41,857 bases of DNA from Boseongicola sp. (GTDB lineage Bacteria > Pseudomonadota > Alphaproteobacteria > Rhodobacterales > Rhodobacteraceae), in NCBI GenBank assembly GCA_029287375.1, contig JARFRG010000001.1, positions 1-41,857 on the forward strand. Reading direction: 5' to 3'. The notes beneath the pieces were generated by a model. That model was not told the DNA's origin, did not search any database, and worked only from the letters and a program-made list of their open reading frames with translations. The translations under genes and the position numbers were made by a program. Shown here piece by piece: positions 1 to 8,990 of this stretch; the stretch's first letter is position 1; the number at the start of each line of letters is the position of its first letter.

Positions 1-878
1 CCGCGTGCAGCTTTTGCGACTTCAGCGGCGAAGTCTTCTTTTTCGACTTCGATCCCCTCGCCCACTTCCAGACGCACGAAACCAGTGATGGTCACGCCAG
101 CGGCTTCGGCAGCGGCAGCAACTGTGGTCTTGCCGTCTTCGCTCTTGACGTAAGCCTGGTTCAACAAAGTGACTTCAGACAACCACTTCTGCATCCGGCC
201 ACCGATCATCTTCTCAATGACGGCTTCTGGTTTTCCGCTTTCACGTGCAATGTCCATCTGGATCGACTTTTCTTTCTCGACGACCGAAGCATCAAGGTCA
301 GCTTCGGACAGCGAGGCCGGGTTGATGGCTGCAATATGCATGCCAACGCCGCGTGCAAAGTCAGCGTCGTCGCCAGTATACGCGACAAGAACGCCAATCG
401 TTCCCATGCCGTCTGCGGCTGCGTTGTGAACATACGAGGCCACGTTGTCGCCGCTGATTTTGGCCATACGACGCACGCCCATGTTTTCGCCAATCTTTGC
501 GATTGCATCCGTTACGACGTCGGCGACAGGCTTGCCGTTGATATGCGCAGCCTTGAGGGCCTCAACATCGTCAACAGTGGCGGCAGCGTCAGCGATGCTG
601 GCGACCATTGCCTGAAATTCCGAGTTCTTGGCAACAAAGTCGGTTTCCGAGTTGATCTCGACTGCGACGCCCATGCCACCATCGGTTTTGACGCCAATGA
701 GTCCTTCAGCCGCGGTGCGACCGGATTTCTTCTCGGCTTTTGCAAGACCCTTGGTGCGCAGCCAGTCCTGAGCGGCTTCCATGTCGCCGTCAGTTTCGGT
801 CAGCGCCTTTTTTGCGTCCATCATGCCTGCGCCGGATTTCTCGCGCAGCTCTTTTACAAGTGCAGCTGTGATTGCCAT
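1..878 (-). CDS. tsf: Elongation factor Ts, C-terminus cut by the window edge
   Basis: Nucleotide exchange factor for EF-Tu in the cytoplasm. The reverse strand reads [20 protein letters not shown] at the N-terminus, the conserved UBA-like start of EF-Ts, followed by the TDFVAKN signature that contacts EF-Tu. About 292 codons are visible and no stop has been reached; family members are about 290-300 residues, so only a few residues are missing. The ATG at 878 has AGGAG nine bases upstream. It follows rpsB by 79 bases on the same strand, the near-universal rpsB-tsf order, so it is probably co-transcribed. Identification is secure. Confidence 0.96.
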   Translation of the reverse strand, partial: MAITAALVKELREKSGAGMMDAKKALTETDGDMEAAQDWLRTKGLAKAEKKSGRTAAEGLIGVKTDGGMGVAVEINSETDFVAKNSEFQAMVASIADAAATVDDVEALKAAHINGKPVADVVTDAIAKIGENMGVRRMAKISGDNVASYVHNAAADGMGTIGVLVAYTGDDADFARGVGMHIAAINPASLSEADLDASVVEKEKSIQMDIARESGKPEAVIEKMIGGRMQKWLSEVTLLNQAYVKSEDGKTTVAAAAEAAGVTITGFVRLEVGEGIEVEKEDFAAEVAKAAR

Positions 879-909
879 GTCTTGGCTCTCCTGAATGTCA
901 TATGGGAAT

Positions 910-931
910 GGGCGCGACCAAAGCCGCGCCC
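910..931 (-). other. Hairpin between rpsB and tsf
   Basis: A perfect 7-bp inverted repeat GGGCGCG/CGCGCCC with an 8-base loop lies in the 79-base spacer. No U-tract follows it on the transcribed strand, so it is not a standard terminator. It may act as a processing, stability or attenuation element between the two genes; this is inference. Confidence 0.5.
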
Positions 932-957
932 GAAATCAAAAGCGAAACGTCGCAGCC

Positions 958-1758
958 TTACTCGGCTTTGGCGTCCGCAGCCGGTGTCTCTTCGACAGGG
1001 GCTGCTTCGGGTTCGATGGCTTCTTCGACCGACTGCTCAAGAGCGCCGAGGTCAACACCAGCGGCACCAAGCTGAGCGCTCATGCCGTCAAGCGCGGCGC
1101 GGCTGGCGAGATCGCAATAAAGCGCGATCGCACGGGCTGCGTCATCGTTGCCGGGGATGATGTAGTCGATGCCGTCGGGTGAACAGTTGGTGTCGACGAT
1201 GGCCACAACCGGAATTCCAAGCTTTTTGGCTTCGGCGATGGCAAGGTCTTCTTTGTTCACGTCGATGACGAACAGCAGATCAGGCACACCGCCCATTTCG
1301 CGAATGCCGCCAAGCGAGGCTTGAAGTTTGCCCTGCTCGCGTTCCATGCCAAGACGCTCTTTCTTGGTAAGACCTTCGGCACCGTTTTCCATCAACTCAT
1401 CAATTGCCTTGAGGCGTTTGATCGACTGAGACACGGTTTTCCAGTTGGTCAACGTGCCGCCGAGCCAACGGTGGTTCATGTAATACTGTGCGCAACGCTC
1501 TGCGGCATCAGCAACGGGCTTTTGCGCCTGACGCTTGGTGCCGACAAACAGGATGCGGCCGTTCTTGGCCACTGTCTCGCGGATCACGTTCAGAGCTGCA
1601 TCCAGCATTGGAACAGTCTGTGTGAGGTCCATGATGTGAATGCCGTTACGGGCACCATAGATGAACTCACCCATCCGAGGGTTCCATCGCGGGGTCTGGT
1701 GACCAAAGTGTACGCCAGCTTCCAAAAGCTGACGCATCGTAAATTCTGGGAGCGCCAT
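958..1758 (-). CDS. rpsB: 30S ribosomal protein S2
   Basis: Small-subunit protein uS2, assembled late near the 30S neck and needed for S1 binding. The 266-residue product starts [20 protein letters not shown], the expected S2 start, and contains [22 protein letters not shown] and PDLLFVIDV. The C-terminal 25 or so residues are an Ala/Glu/Pro-rich tail usual in Rhodobacterales. A longer reading from a TTG two codons upstream is possible, but the ATG at 1758 matches the family start and has GGAAAGGA a suitable distance upstream. It is the first gene of the rpsB-tsf operon, with a promoter and structured leader at 1789-1905. Confidence 0.97.
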   Translation of the reverse strand: MALPEFTMRQLLEAGVHFGHQTPRWNPRMGEFIYGARNGIHIMDLTQTVPMLDAALNVIRETVAKNGRILFVGTKRQAQKPVADAAERCAQYYMNHRWLGGTLTNWKTVSQSIKRLKAIDELMENGAEGLTKKERLGMEREQGKLQASLGGIREMGGVPDLLFVIDVNKEDLAIAEAKKLGIPVVAIVDTNCSPDGIDYIIPGNDDAARAIALYCDLASRAALDGMSAQLGAAGVDLGALEQSVEEAIEPEAAPVEETPAADAKAE

Positions 1759-1788
1759 GTCCAAATTCCTTTCCGGTTTCGCGCCTGA

Positions 1789-1861
1789 GCAGAGCCATCA
1801 AGGGATTTCTCCCAACCGGCGGATCGTTCGAGGATTTCTCCCCCGAGGACCCAAGCTCTGC
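1789..1861 (-). ncRNA. Structured 5' leader of rpsB (candidate S2 autoregulatory element)
   Basis: On the transcribed (minus) strand a 7-bp stem, GCAGAGC (1861-1855) with GCTCTGC (1795-1789), encloses two consecutive hairpins. One (1843-1830) is a 5-bp stem with one G-U pair and a GAAA loop; the other (1813-1802) is GGGA-GAAA-TCCC, a 4-bp stem with a GAAA loop. Two GNRA tetraloops closed by an outer helix make a small multibranch RNA just after the predicted start site, about 30 bases before the rpsB ATG. S2 represses its own operon through the leader in gammaproteobacteria. Whether this fold does the same job here is inference. Confidence 0.6.
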
Positions 1862-1876
1862 CTGTGAAGTCCGCGC

Positions 1877-1905
1877 GATGTAGTTTGGTTTCGCGGATAT
1901 TGCAA
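1877..1905 (-). promoter_or_regulatory. Predicted rpsB-tsf promoter
   Basis: Reverse-strand TTGCAA-N17-TACATC resembles a housekeeping sigma factor promoter. The expected start near 1870 places the whole leader structure in the transcript, which supports the call. Confidence 0.5.
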
Positions 1906-1938
1906 GGGGTGGTTTCCCCGGCTGCGCCGTGGATCCGC

Positions 1939-1989
1939 CGGGGGACGCTGTCCCCCGAGCCCCCTGGTGTATTTTCGCCAAGAAGAAGG
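1939..1989 (+). repeat. Dispersed intergenic repeat, copy 1
   Basis: An 8-bp stem CGGGGGAC/GTCCCCCG with a GCT loop (1939-1957) is followed 11 bases later by GTATTTTCG and a tail ending CCAAGAAGAAGG (1989). Copy 2 at 19523-19570 has the same stem length, loop and spacing with different stem sequence. It lies in the space between the divergent rpsB and metG genes. Confidence 0.65.
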
Positions 1990-2048
1990 GGTGACGAAGG
2001 CCCTGCCCTGCGATAAGACCAGCGCGATTTGGTAAGGATTTGAGCCTC

Positions 2049-3767
2049 ATGTCGCGCATTCTGATTACATCGGCAATTCCCTATATCAATGGGATCAAGC
2101 ATCTTGGAAATCTGGTTGGCTCACAGCTGCCTGCTGACCTTTATGCCCGGTACATGCGGATGCGCGGAAACGAGGTCTTGTTCCTTTGTGCAACGGATGA
2201 GCATGGCACGCCGGCTGAACTGGCCGCAGCCAGGGCAGGCAAGCCGGTGGCCGAATACTGCGCCGAGATGTGGCAGGTTCAAAAGGACTTGTCGGACGGG
2301 TTCGGTTTGTCTTTTGACAAATTCGGGCGATCGTCATCCGAACAAAACCGCGCGTTGACGCAACATTTTGCTGGCAAGCTCGCCGACGCCGGGTTGATTG
2401 AGGAAGTTGTTGAGTCTCAGGTCTATTCTCATGCGGACGGGCGGTTCTTGCCGGATCGCTATATCGAAGGTACCTGCCCCAACTGCGGATACGACAAGGC
2501 ACGCGGTGACCAGTGTGAGAATTGCACCAAGCAATTGGACCCGACTGATTTGATCGAACCGCGGTCGGCCATTTCAGGGTCGACAGATCTGGAAGTGCGT
2601 GAGACGCGTCATCTCTATCTGAAGCAGCGCAGTCTGCGGGCCGACTTGAAGGCTTGGATCGACAGCAAGACTGACTGGCCTATCCTGACGACTTCGATTG
2701 CCAAGAAGTGGCTCAACGACGGCGACGGGCTTCAGGATCGCGGGATTACGCGGGATTTGGATTGGGGTGTCCCCGTGAAGCGCGGGGCTGACCCATGGCC
2801 GGGCATGGAGGACAAGGTCTTCTATGTCTGGTTCGATGCGCCGATCGAGTACATCGCATGCGCGAAGGAATGGACCGACGGTATGGGTCGACCTGACGCG
2901 GATTGGGAACGGTGGTGGCGCACCGACAAGGGCGCCGACGATGTGAAGTACGTTCAGTTTATGGGAAAGGACAATGTGCCGTTCCATACGCTGTCGTTCC
3001 CGGCGACGATCATTGGTTCGGGCGAGCCTTGGAAGCTGGTCGATTACATCAAGTCATTCAATTACCTGAATTATGATGGCGGACAGTTTTCGACGTCGCA
3101 GGGACGCGGTGTGTTCATGGATCAGGCGTTGGAGATCCTGCCGGCGGATTATTGGCGCTGGTGGTTGCTCAGTCATGCGCCCGAGAATTCCGACAGTGAA
3201 TTTACCTGGGAGAATTTCCAGACATCGGCGAACAAGGACCTGGCGGATGTGCTTGGGAACTTTGTCAGCCGCATCACAAAATTCTGCCGCTCGAAGTTTG
3301 GCGAAGAAGTGCCATCTGCTGGCGCATGGGGGCCGGACGAAGATGCGTTGATCGCACGACTGGAAGAGGGGCTTGCGAAATATACCGCCCAGATGGAGGC
3401 AATCGAGGTGCGCAAAGCCGCAGCAGAGTTGCGTGCGCTCTGGGTCTTGGGCAATGAGTATTTGCAGTCCTCTGCCCCGTGGACGGTCTTTAAGGAAGAC
3501 CCGGATCGCGCGGCGGCGATTGTGCGCCTCGCGTTGAACCTTGTGCGGCTTTATGCGGTGATTTCTGCGCCGTTCATTCCAGATGCGTCTGCGCGGATGC
3601 TGAGTTCAATGAACACGCTCGATATGGAGTGGCCGGATGATGTGCGTGCAGCGTTGGGCGCCCTGCCCGCCGGACACGCCTTTGCTGTGCCGGATGTCCT
3701 GTTTCGCAAAATCACAGACGACGAGCGCGAAGACTGGCAGTCCAGGTTTTCGGGACGACGCACCTAA
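2049..3767 (+). CDS. metG: Methionine--tRNA ligase
   Basis: Class I synthetase that charges tRNA-Met. The 572-residue product has the Rossmann start [20 protein letters not shown], where HLGN is the HIGH motif. It carries a zinc knuckle with cysteines at 143, 146, 156 and 159, the FVGKDN-like motif (here [10 protein letters not shown]), and a C-terminal anticodon-binding helical domain. It ends without the extra tRNA-binding domain of longer MetG proteins. The catalytic KMSKS loop is replaced by FSTSQGR at about residues 347-353. The ATG at 2049 is preferred over the in-frame TTG at 2040, which overlaps the AAGGA ribosome site. It is divergent from rpsB, with a repeat copy between them. Confidence 0.95.
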   Translation: MSRILITSAIPYINGIKHLGNLVGSQLPADLYARYMRMRGNEVLFLCATDEHGTPAELAAARAGKPVAEYCAEMWQVQKDLSDGFGLSFDKFGRSSSEQNRALTQHFAGKLADAGLIEEVVESQVYSHADGRFLPDRYIEGTCPNCGYDKARGDQCENCTKQLDPTDLIEPRSAISGSTDLEVRETRHLYLKQRSLRADLKAWIDSKTDWPILTTSIAKKWLNDGDGLQDRGITRDLDWGVPVKRGADPWPGMEDKVFYVWFDAPIEYIACAKEWTDGMGRPDADWERWWRTDKGADDVKYVQFMGKDNVPFHTLSFPATIIGSGEPWKLVDYIKSFNYLNYDGGQFSTSQGRGVFMDQALEILPADYWRWWLLSHAPENSDSEFTWENFQTSANKDLADVLGNFVSRITKFCRSKFGEEVPSAGAWGPDEDALIARLEEGLAKYTAQMEAIEVRKAAAELRALWVLGNEYLQSSAPWTVFKEDPDRAAAIVRLALNLVRLYAVISAPFIPDASARMLSSMNTLDMEWPDDVRAALGALPAGHAFAVPDVLFRKITDDEREDWQSRFSGRRT

Positions 3768-3863
3768 AATTCAGACGCAAAACGCTTAGGAAATGGCGCT
3801 TTCGGCCCAGACCATTTTGTCAGGGGCCACTTAGCTGTGAGGAAAGCAGCAATAGGACATTTC

Positions 3864-6290
3864 ATGCGCACCCATGCTCAGGCCGTTGTCATCGGAGGCG
3901 GTGTCATTGGATGCTCGATCCTCTACCATCTTACGAAAATGGGCTGGACCGATGTCGTCTTACTGGAACGCTCGGAGCTGACAAGCGGCTCTACCTGGCA
4001 TGCGGCGGCCAATATTCACGGGTTGCATGACAGCACGAATATTTCACGGCTTCAGCATTATACAATGAACCTTTACAAAGAGTTAGAAGCAGAAACCGGC
4101 CAAAGCTGCGGGGTGTTTCAACCCGGATCACTCTATCTGGCCCAAACTGAAGAGCGCGAACATCAACTCCGTCTTCAAGAAGCCAAGGCGCGCCGTTATG
4201 GGATGAACTTCCATGAGGTGAGCCGCAACGAAGCCGAACAACTGCACCCTCTGGTCGATTTTGACGGCATCCGTTGCATTATGTTCGAACCCGACGGCGG
4301 GAATGTCGATCCTTCCGGCGTGACAAATGCCTACGCGGTCGGTGCGCGTCAGCGCGGGGCCGAGATCCACCGCTTTACGCCCGTAATCGGGACGGAACCG
4401 CAGCCCGACGGGACTTGGATTGTGCGCACGGAAAAGGGCGATATCCGCACGCCCTGGGTCGTGAACGCCGCCGGGCTTTGGGCGCGTGAGGTGGCAGCAA
4501 TGGCCGGGTTGGACCTGCCGCTTCTGCCGACTGAACATCAGTATTTTGTGACCGAAACCATTGCCGAGATTGCCGCGATGGATCGTCGCTTGCCGTCGGT
4601 CGCGGACCGTGACGGAGAGTATTATTTACGTCAGGAGGGTCAGGGCCTCTTGGTCGGTGCCTATGAAAAAGATGTGCGGTTTTGGGCGGAAGACGGCACG
4701 CCGCAGGGGTTCGGTCACGAGTTGTTCCCGGATGATCTGGAGCGCATCGAAGACAATATGATGCGTGCCATCGACCGCGTGCCTGCTGTTGGAGAGGCGG
4801 GGATCAAGCGGGTGATCAACGGACCAATGATCTGGTCACCGGACAGCTCTGCCTTATTTGGTCCTGTGCCGGAAATGTCGGGGTATTTTTGTTGTTGCGG
4901 GATTATTCCCGGATTTAGCCAGAACGGTGGATTGGGCAAATTGTCGGCCGAATGGATCGTCGAAGGCGAGCCGACGCTGGATATGTTCGGTTGGGACATG
5001 GCGCGGTACGGGGCCTGGGCTGGCAAAGCCTTTACCAAGGAACGTGTTGGCGACCAATACGCCAACCGATTCAAGATCCATTTCCCAAATGAGGAACGCG
5101 CCGCCGGTCGTCCCGTGCGCACGCGGCCGGTTTACGAAATGCAAAAGGCCATGGGCGCGCATTTCGGGCTGAACTTTGGCTGGGAACATCCGCTTTGGTT
5201 CGCGGCTAAGGGGGAACCCGACACTGAAACCTATGGTTTTACGCGGCAGAACTGGTGGGAGCCTGTTGGGCGTGAAGTCCGTATGTTGCGCGAAAATGCG
5301 GGCATCCTCGATATCTCAAACTTTGCGAAATACCGCGTTAAAGGACCGGGGGCGGAGAGTTGGCTGAACGCGTTGTTTGCCAATCGGATGCCGCGCGAGG
5401 TCGGACGATCCTGCCTGACACCGCTGATTGGCAAGCGCGGCGGGGTTGCAGGTGATTTCACTGTGACGCGGCTGGAAGAGGACGCGTTCTGGATCGTCGG
5501 ATCTGGCATGGCCGAGCGGTTTCACTTGCGGTTTTTCCGCGCAATCCCCCTGCCCGATGGCACGACATTCGAAAGCCTGACCGAGACGGTCGCCGGATTT
5601 AACGTGGCTGGTCCAAAAGCGCGCGACGTGTTGGGGCGGCTGACCAACGCAGACTTATCCAATGACGGCTTTCCCTTTATGCGCTCGCGGCGGATCACAG
5701 TTGCAGGCGTCGATTGCGTCGCGATCCGTGTGTCTTTTACAGGTGATCTCGGTTGGGAATTGCACTGCGCCGAAAACGATCAAATCGCGCTTTATACCGC
5801 GCTATTAGCGGCGGGTGCGGACGTTGGTGCAGGCCCGGTCGGGGGCCGGGCCTTGATGTCCATGCGGCTTGAAAAGGGATATGGCTCTTGGGGGCGCGAT
5901 TACAGCCCGGAATACTGGCCGCATGAAAGCGGGCTGGCCGGTTTGATCAAGGCGGATAAGGATTTCCTGAACAAAGCGGCTTGGGAATCGATTGCCGAGC
6001 AACCCGCGCGCGAAACTATGGTGCTTTTAGAGGTCGATGCCACGACGGCAGACGCAAGCGGCAGCGAGCCGATCTTTGCGGCAGACGGCACGCCGATCGG
6101 TCAGGTCAGTTCTGGAGCCTATGGGTATTCTGTCGGGAAGTCTTTGGCACTGGCATATCTAAAGGCCGGCACGGCCAAACCCGGAGACACAGTCCACGTT
6201 GCGATATTGGGCGCACCGCATACAGCGCGTGTCCTCGCGCGGCCGCCGTTTGATCCAGATGGCCTGCGGCTTCGCGACAGACTGGCCTAA
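3864..6290 (+). CDS. FAD-dependent oxidoreductase with GcvT domain (dimethylglycine/sarcosine dehydrogenase family)
   Basis: An 808-residue protein of the DMGDH/SARDH type, which oxidatively removes N-methyl groups and passes the carbon to tetrahydrofolate. The N-terminal half is a DAO-type FAD domain (residues about 5-360) with the dinucleotide motif VVIGGGVIGCSILYHL. STWHAA at residues 43-48 contains the histidine (H46) that carries covalent FAD in mammalian DMGDH. A linker domain follows, then the folate-binding GCV_T (about 425-705) and GCV_T_C domains. The ATG at 3864 has AGGA six bases upstream; the GTG at 3837 is less likely. Its substrate cannot be read from sequence: many roseobacters carry several paralogues. 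It is 43 bases upstream of psuK on the same strand. Confidence 0.85.
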   Translation: MRTHAQAVVIGGGVIGCSILYHLTKMGWTDVVLLERSELTSGSTWHAAANIHGLHDSTNISRLQHYTMNLYKELEAETGQSCGVFQPGSLYLAQTEEREHQLRLQEAKARRYGMNFHEVSRNEAEQLHPLVDFDGIRCIMFEPDGGNVDPSGVTNAYAVGARQRGAEIHRFTPVIGTEPQPDGTWIVRTEKGDIRTPWVVNAAGLWAREVAAMAGLDLPLLPTEHQYFVTETIAEIAAMDRRLPSVADRDGEYYLRQEGQGLLVGAYEKDVRFWAEDGTPQGFGHELFPDDLERIEDNMMRAIDRVPAVGEAGIKRVINGPMIWSPDSSALFGPVPEMSGYFCCCGIIPGFSQNGGLGKLSAEWIVEGEPTLDMFGWDMARYGAWAGKAFTKERVGDQYANRFKIHFPNEERAAGRPVRTRPVYEMQKAMGAHFGLNFGWEHPLWFAAKGEPDTETYGFTRQNWWEPVGREVRMLRENAGILDISNFAKYRVKGPGAESWLNALFANRMPREVGRSCLTPLIGKRGGVAGDFTVTRLEEDAFWIVGSGMAERFHLRFFRAIPLPDGTTFESLTETVAGFNVAGPKARDVLGRLTNADLSNDGFPFMRSRRITVAGVDCVAIRVSFTGDLGWELHCAENDQIALYTALLAAGADVGAGPVGGRALMSMRLEKGYGSWGRDYSPEYWPHESGLAGLIKADKDFLNKAAWESIAEQPARETMVLLEVDATTADASGSEPIFAADGTPIGQVSSGAYGYSVGKSLALAYLKAGTAKPGDTVHVAILGAPHTARVLARPPFDPDGLRLRDRLA

Positions 6291-6333
6291 TCTCGGCTTG
6301 CCAAGGGCGGCGGCAAAGGCCAAACCCTGAGCC

Positions 6334-7224
6334 ATGACATCGAAGAATGTTCTCTGTATCGGGTCGGTCCTTTGGGATGTGATTGGACGCGCCAGCGCAG
6401 TGATGCGGGTCGGATCGGACGTGCCGGGACGGATCACGCGGATACCGGGTGGCGTTGCGATGAACATTGCGATGACCCTGCGACGCTTTTCGATGAACCC
6501 GATCCTTCTTACCGCAGTCGGTCACGACGAAGAAGGCGACGAACTGATCGCTGCTGCGGATCGCTTGGGAATGGACACCGGATTTGTCTATCGCTCGGAA
6601 GATTTGCCGACGGATATCTATATGGCAATCGAGGGCGCAAACGGGTTAATCTCCGCGATTGCCGACGCCCATTCTCTTGAAGCTGCTGGGGCAAAAATCC
6701 TGCGCCCCTTAAAAGACGGACGCCTCGGGTCCGAGGTGACACCTTACGCAGGCCAGATCGCTCTGGACGGCAATCTTACTGAAGAACTGCTGAGCGAGAT
6801 CGCCAAGAGCCCTTTGTTCATGGCCGCTGACTTGCGCGTCGCTCCGGCCTCGCCGGGCAAAGCCGAACGCCTGTTATCTCTGCTCGATTGCCCCAATGCG
6901 ACGATTTATGTGAACCTCGAAGAAGCCGGGCTTTTATGCAAAGAGGTGTTCACATCTGCAGCAGAAGCGGCGAGCGCATTGCTTAGCCGGGGCGCGGCGA
7001 ACATCCTTGTCACCGACGGTGGACGTGCCGCCGCGCATGCCAGTGCGGCAGGTGTTCTGACGGCGACACCGCCCGAAGTGTTGGTGACGCGGGTCACGGG
7101 CGCGGGTGATACATTCATGGCTGCTCATATGGCCGCCGAAGCGCGTGGTGATGGGCCGGATGCGTCGTTGAACGCGGCTTTGCGCGCGGCCGCTGTTTAT
7201 GTCTCAGGAGACGTGCCGTCATGA
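6334..7224 (+). CDS. psuK: Pseudouridine kinase (PfkB family)
   Basis: Phosphorylates pseudouridine to pseudouridine 5'-phosphate. The 296-residue product has the PfkB fold: CIGSVLWDVIGRA at the start, the GG-containing substrate region PGGVAMNIA near residue 40, and the catalytic signature TRVTGAGDTFMAAH near the C-terminus. PfkB kinases have varied substrates. The pseudouridine call rests on the ATGA overlap with psuG, the standard partner. Together they convert pseudouridine to uracil and ribose 5-phosphate. Confidence 0.88.
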   Translation: MTSKNVLCIGSVLWDVIGRASAVMRVGSDVPGRITRIPGGVAMNIAMTLRRFSMNPILLTAVGHDEEGDELIAAADRLGMDTGFVYRSEDLPTDIYMAIEGANGLISAIADAHSLEAAGAKILRPLKDGRLGSEVTPYAGQIALDGNLTEELLSEIAKSPLFMAADLRVAPASPGKAERLLSLLDCPNATIYVNLEEAGLLCKEVFTSAAEAASALLSRGAANILVTDGGRAAAHASAAGVLTATPPEVLVTRVTGAGDTFMAAHMAAEARGDGPDASLNAALRAAAVYVSGDVPS

Positions 7225-8144
7225 ACTTACCCATGGACTTTTCGGCCGATGTCGCCGCTGCGCGCGCCGCGGGGTCTGCGATTGTCGCCTTGGAATCCAC
7301 GATTATCACTCACGGCATGCCCTACCCCCAAAACGTCGAAACCGCGCAGCTGGTCGAACGCGAAGTGCGCACGCATGGGGCGACACCTGCGACAATTGCT
7401 GTGATGAACGGACGCCTAAAGATCGGATTGTCAGACGCCGAATTGGAAGACCTGGCGCAGGCGAGCCAGGTAGCAAAGCTGTCGCGGGCTGACATCGCAG
7501 CCTGTATCGCCCATGGCGGCATTGGTGCCACGACGGTGGCCGCGACAATGATTGCAGCCAACCTCGCCGGGATCAGCGTGTTTGCCACTGGCGGCATCGG
7601 CGGTGTTCACAAAGGTGCCGAGACAAGTTTCGATATTTCGGCTGACTTGGGCGAACTGGCGCGCACGCCGGTAACTGTGGTTGCTGCCGGGGCCAAGGCA
7701 ATCCTCGATGTTCCGAAAACACTCGAAGTCCTGGAAACTCAGGGCGTTCCGGTCATTGCTTTCGGACAAGACGATTTTCCGGCCTTTTGGTCACGAACGT
7801 CGGGCCTCATGGCTCCTTTGCGGATGGACAGCGCCGCAGAAATTGCCAATGCGCACCTTATGCGCGGCGTATTGGGCCTTTCCGGCGGGCAACTTGTCGC
7901 GAACCCGATCCCCAAAGCGTCCGAGATTTCCGCACAAAGCCTCGCGCCTCTCATTGCCCAAGCAACGCAAGAAGCCGCAGAGCAAGGCGTTTCTGGCAAG
8001 GGTGTTACACCGTTCTTGCTACAGCGCCTCTTTGAGTTGACCGATGGCGCATCTTTGACGGCAAACATTGCGCTTGTGCTTAATAATGCACGCCTTGCCA
8101 GTGAAATCGCCTGTTGCCTTGCCAAACCGGCTGGAAACGATTGA
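7221..8144 (+). CDS. psuG: Pseudouridine-5'-phosphate glycosidase
   Basis: Cleaves the C-C glycosidic bond of pseudouridine 5'-phosphate, giving uracil and ribose 5-phosphate. The 307-residue protein matches PsuG along its length. The start has VALESTIITHGMPYPQN (conserved glutamate), the middle VAKLSRADIA with the catalytic-lysine region, FATGGIGGVHKGAE, and the end KGVTPFLLQRLFELTDGASL. Its ATG overlaps the psuK stop (ATGA), so translation is coupled. Identification is secure. Confidence 0.95.
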   Translation: MNLPMDFSADVAAARAAGSAIVALESTIITHGMPYPQNVETAQLVEREVRTHGATPATIAVMNGRLKIGLSDAELEDLAQASQVAKLSRADIAACIAHGGIGATTVAATMIAANLAGISVFATGGIGGVHKGAETSFDISADLGELARTPVTVVAAGAKAILDVPKTLEVLETQGVPVIAFGQDDFPAFWSRTSGLMAPLRMDSAAEIANAHLMRGVLGLSGGQLVANPIPKASEISAQSLAPLIAQATQEAAEQGVSGKGVTPFLLQRLFELTDGASLTANIALVLNNARLASEIACCLAKPAGND

Positions 8145-8215
8145 TTTTCTGATGCCCCATTGCCCCTCTTTGAACGCGACCTTAAGTTCACGCCGAAGCC
8201 GCCGGATATAAGCCA

Positions 8216-8935
8216 ATGAGTAAACCCTTCGACGACACGCCAGAGCCGCCGCGCAAAAAGCGCAGTTTCTTTTCGTCTTTCCGATCCTCGTTCCTGACGG
8301 GCCTTGTGGTCATAGCACCGATCGCGCTGACCTTGTGGTTGATCTGGACCGTTGCGGGATGGGTCGACAGCTGGGTTTTGCCATTTGTCCCGCTATGGCT
8401 GCGTCCCGATCAATACATCGGGCTCAATATTCGCGGTGTTGGTGTCTTTGTGTTTTTGATCTTTACAATCCTCGTCGGCTGGATGGCAAAGGGACTGATC
8501 GGTCGCTCTTTCCTGACCTGGGGCGAGGGTATGGTGCAAGGCCTTCCTGTGGTAAGGTCAATCTATAACGGTTTGAAACAAATAGCAGAAACCGTTTTTG
8601 CGCAATCGGAATCCAGCTTTGATACGGCCTGCCTCGTGGAATATCCGCGCAAGGGTATCTGGGCAATTGCGTTCATCTCGACCTCGGCCAAGGGCGAAAT
8701 TGCCGACAAAATAGAAGGTGAGGACGACAAGACGGCGGTGTTCTTGCCAACCACGCCAAACCCGACGTCTGGATTCTTATTGTTTGTGCCGACTAAGGAT
8801 GTGATGGAATTGGACATGAGCGTTGAAGATGCGGCAAAACTGGTGATTTCCGCCGGGCTTGTCTATCCGAGCGGTAAGTCAGAACAGCCGACGCCTATTG
8901 GCGAAGTCCGTCAACCCCCGGCCCGTGCCTCTTGA
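8216..8935 (+). CDS. DUF502 family membrane protein
   Basis: A 239-residue inner-membrane protein. A basic N-terminus (PPRKKRSFFSSFRSSF) precedes a first membrane helix (about residues 29-49) and a second around 68-88. Then come the family-typical GLPVVRSIYNGLKQIAETV stretch and a soluble C-terminal beta-rich domain with TTPNPTSGFLLFVP. Length and motif order match DUF502 throughout. Function is unknown. It stands 71 bases after psuG on the same strand without clear coupling. Confidence 0.9.
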   Translation: MSKPFDDTPEPPRKKRSFFSSFRSSFLTGLVVIAPIALTLWLIWTVAGWVDSWVLPFVPLWLRPDQYIGLNIRGVGVFVFLIFTILVGWMAKGLIGRSFLTWGEGMVQGLPVVRSIYNGLKQIAETVFAQSESSFDTACLVEYPRKGIWAIAFISTSAKGEIADKIEGEDDKTAVFLPTTPNPTSGFLLFVPTKDVMELDMSVEDAAKLVISAGLVYPSGKSEQPTPIGEVRQPPARAS

Positions 8936-8990
8936 TCTGTGCTGCTGCGCTTGTATCGTGCGCGAAAGCAAAAATTCGGACGGATCGTAA

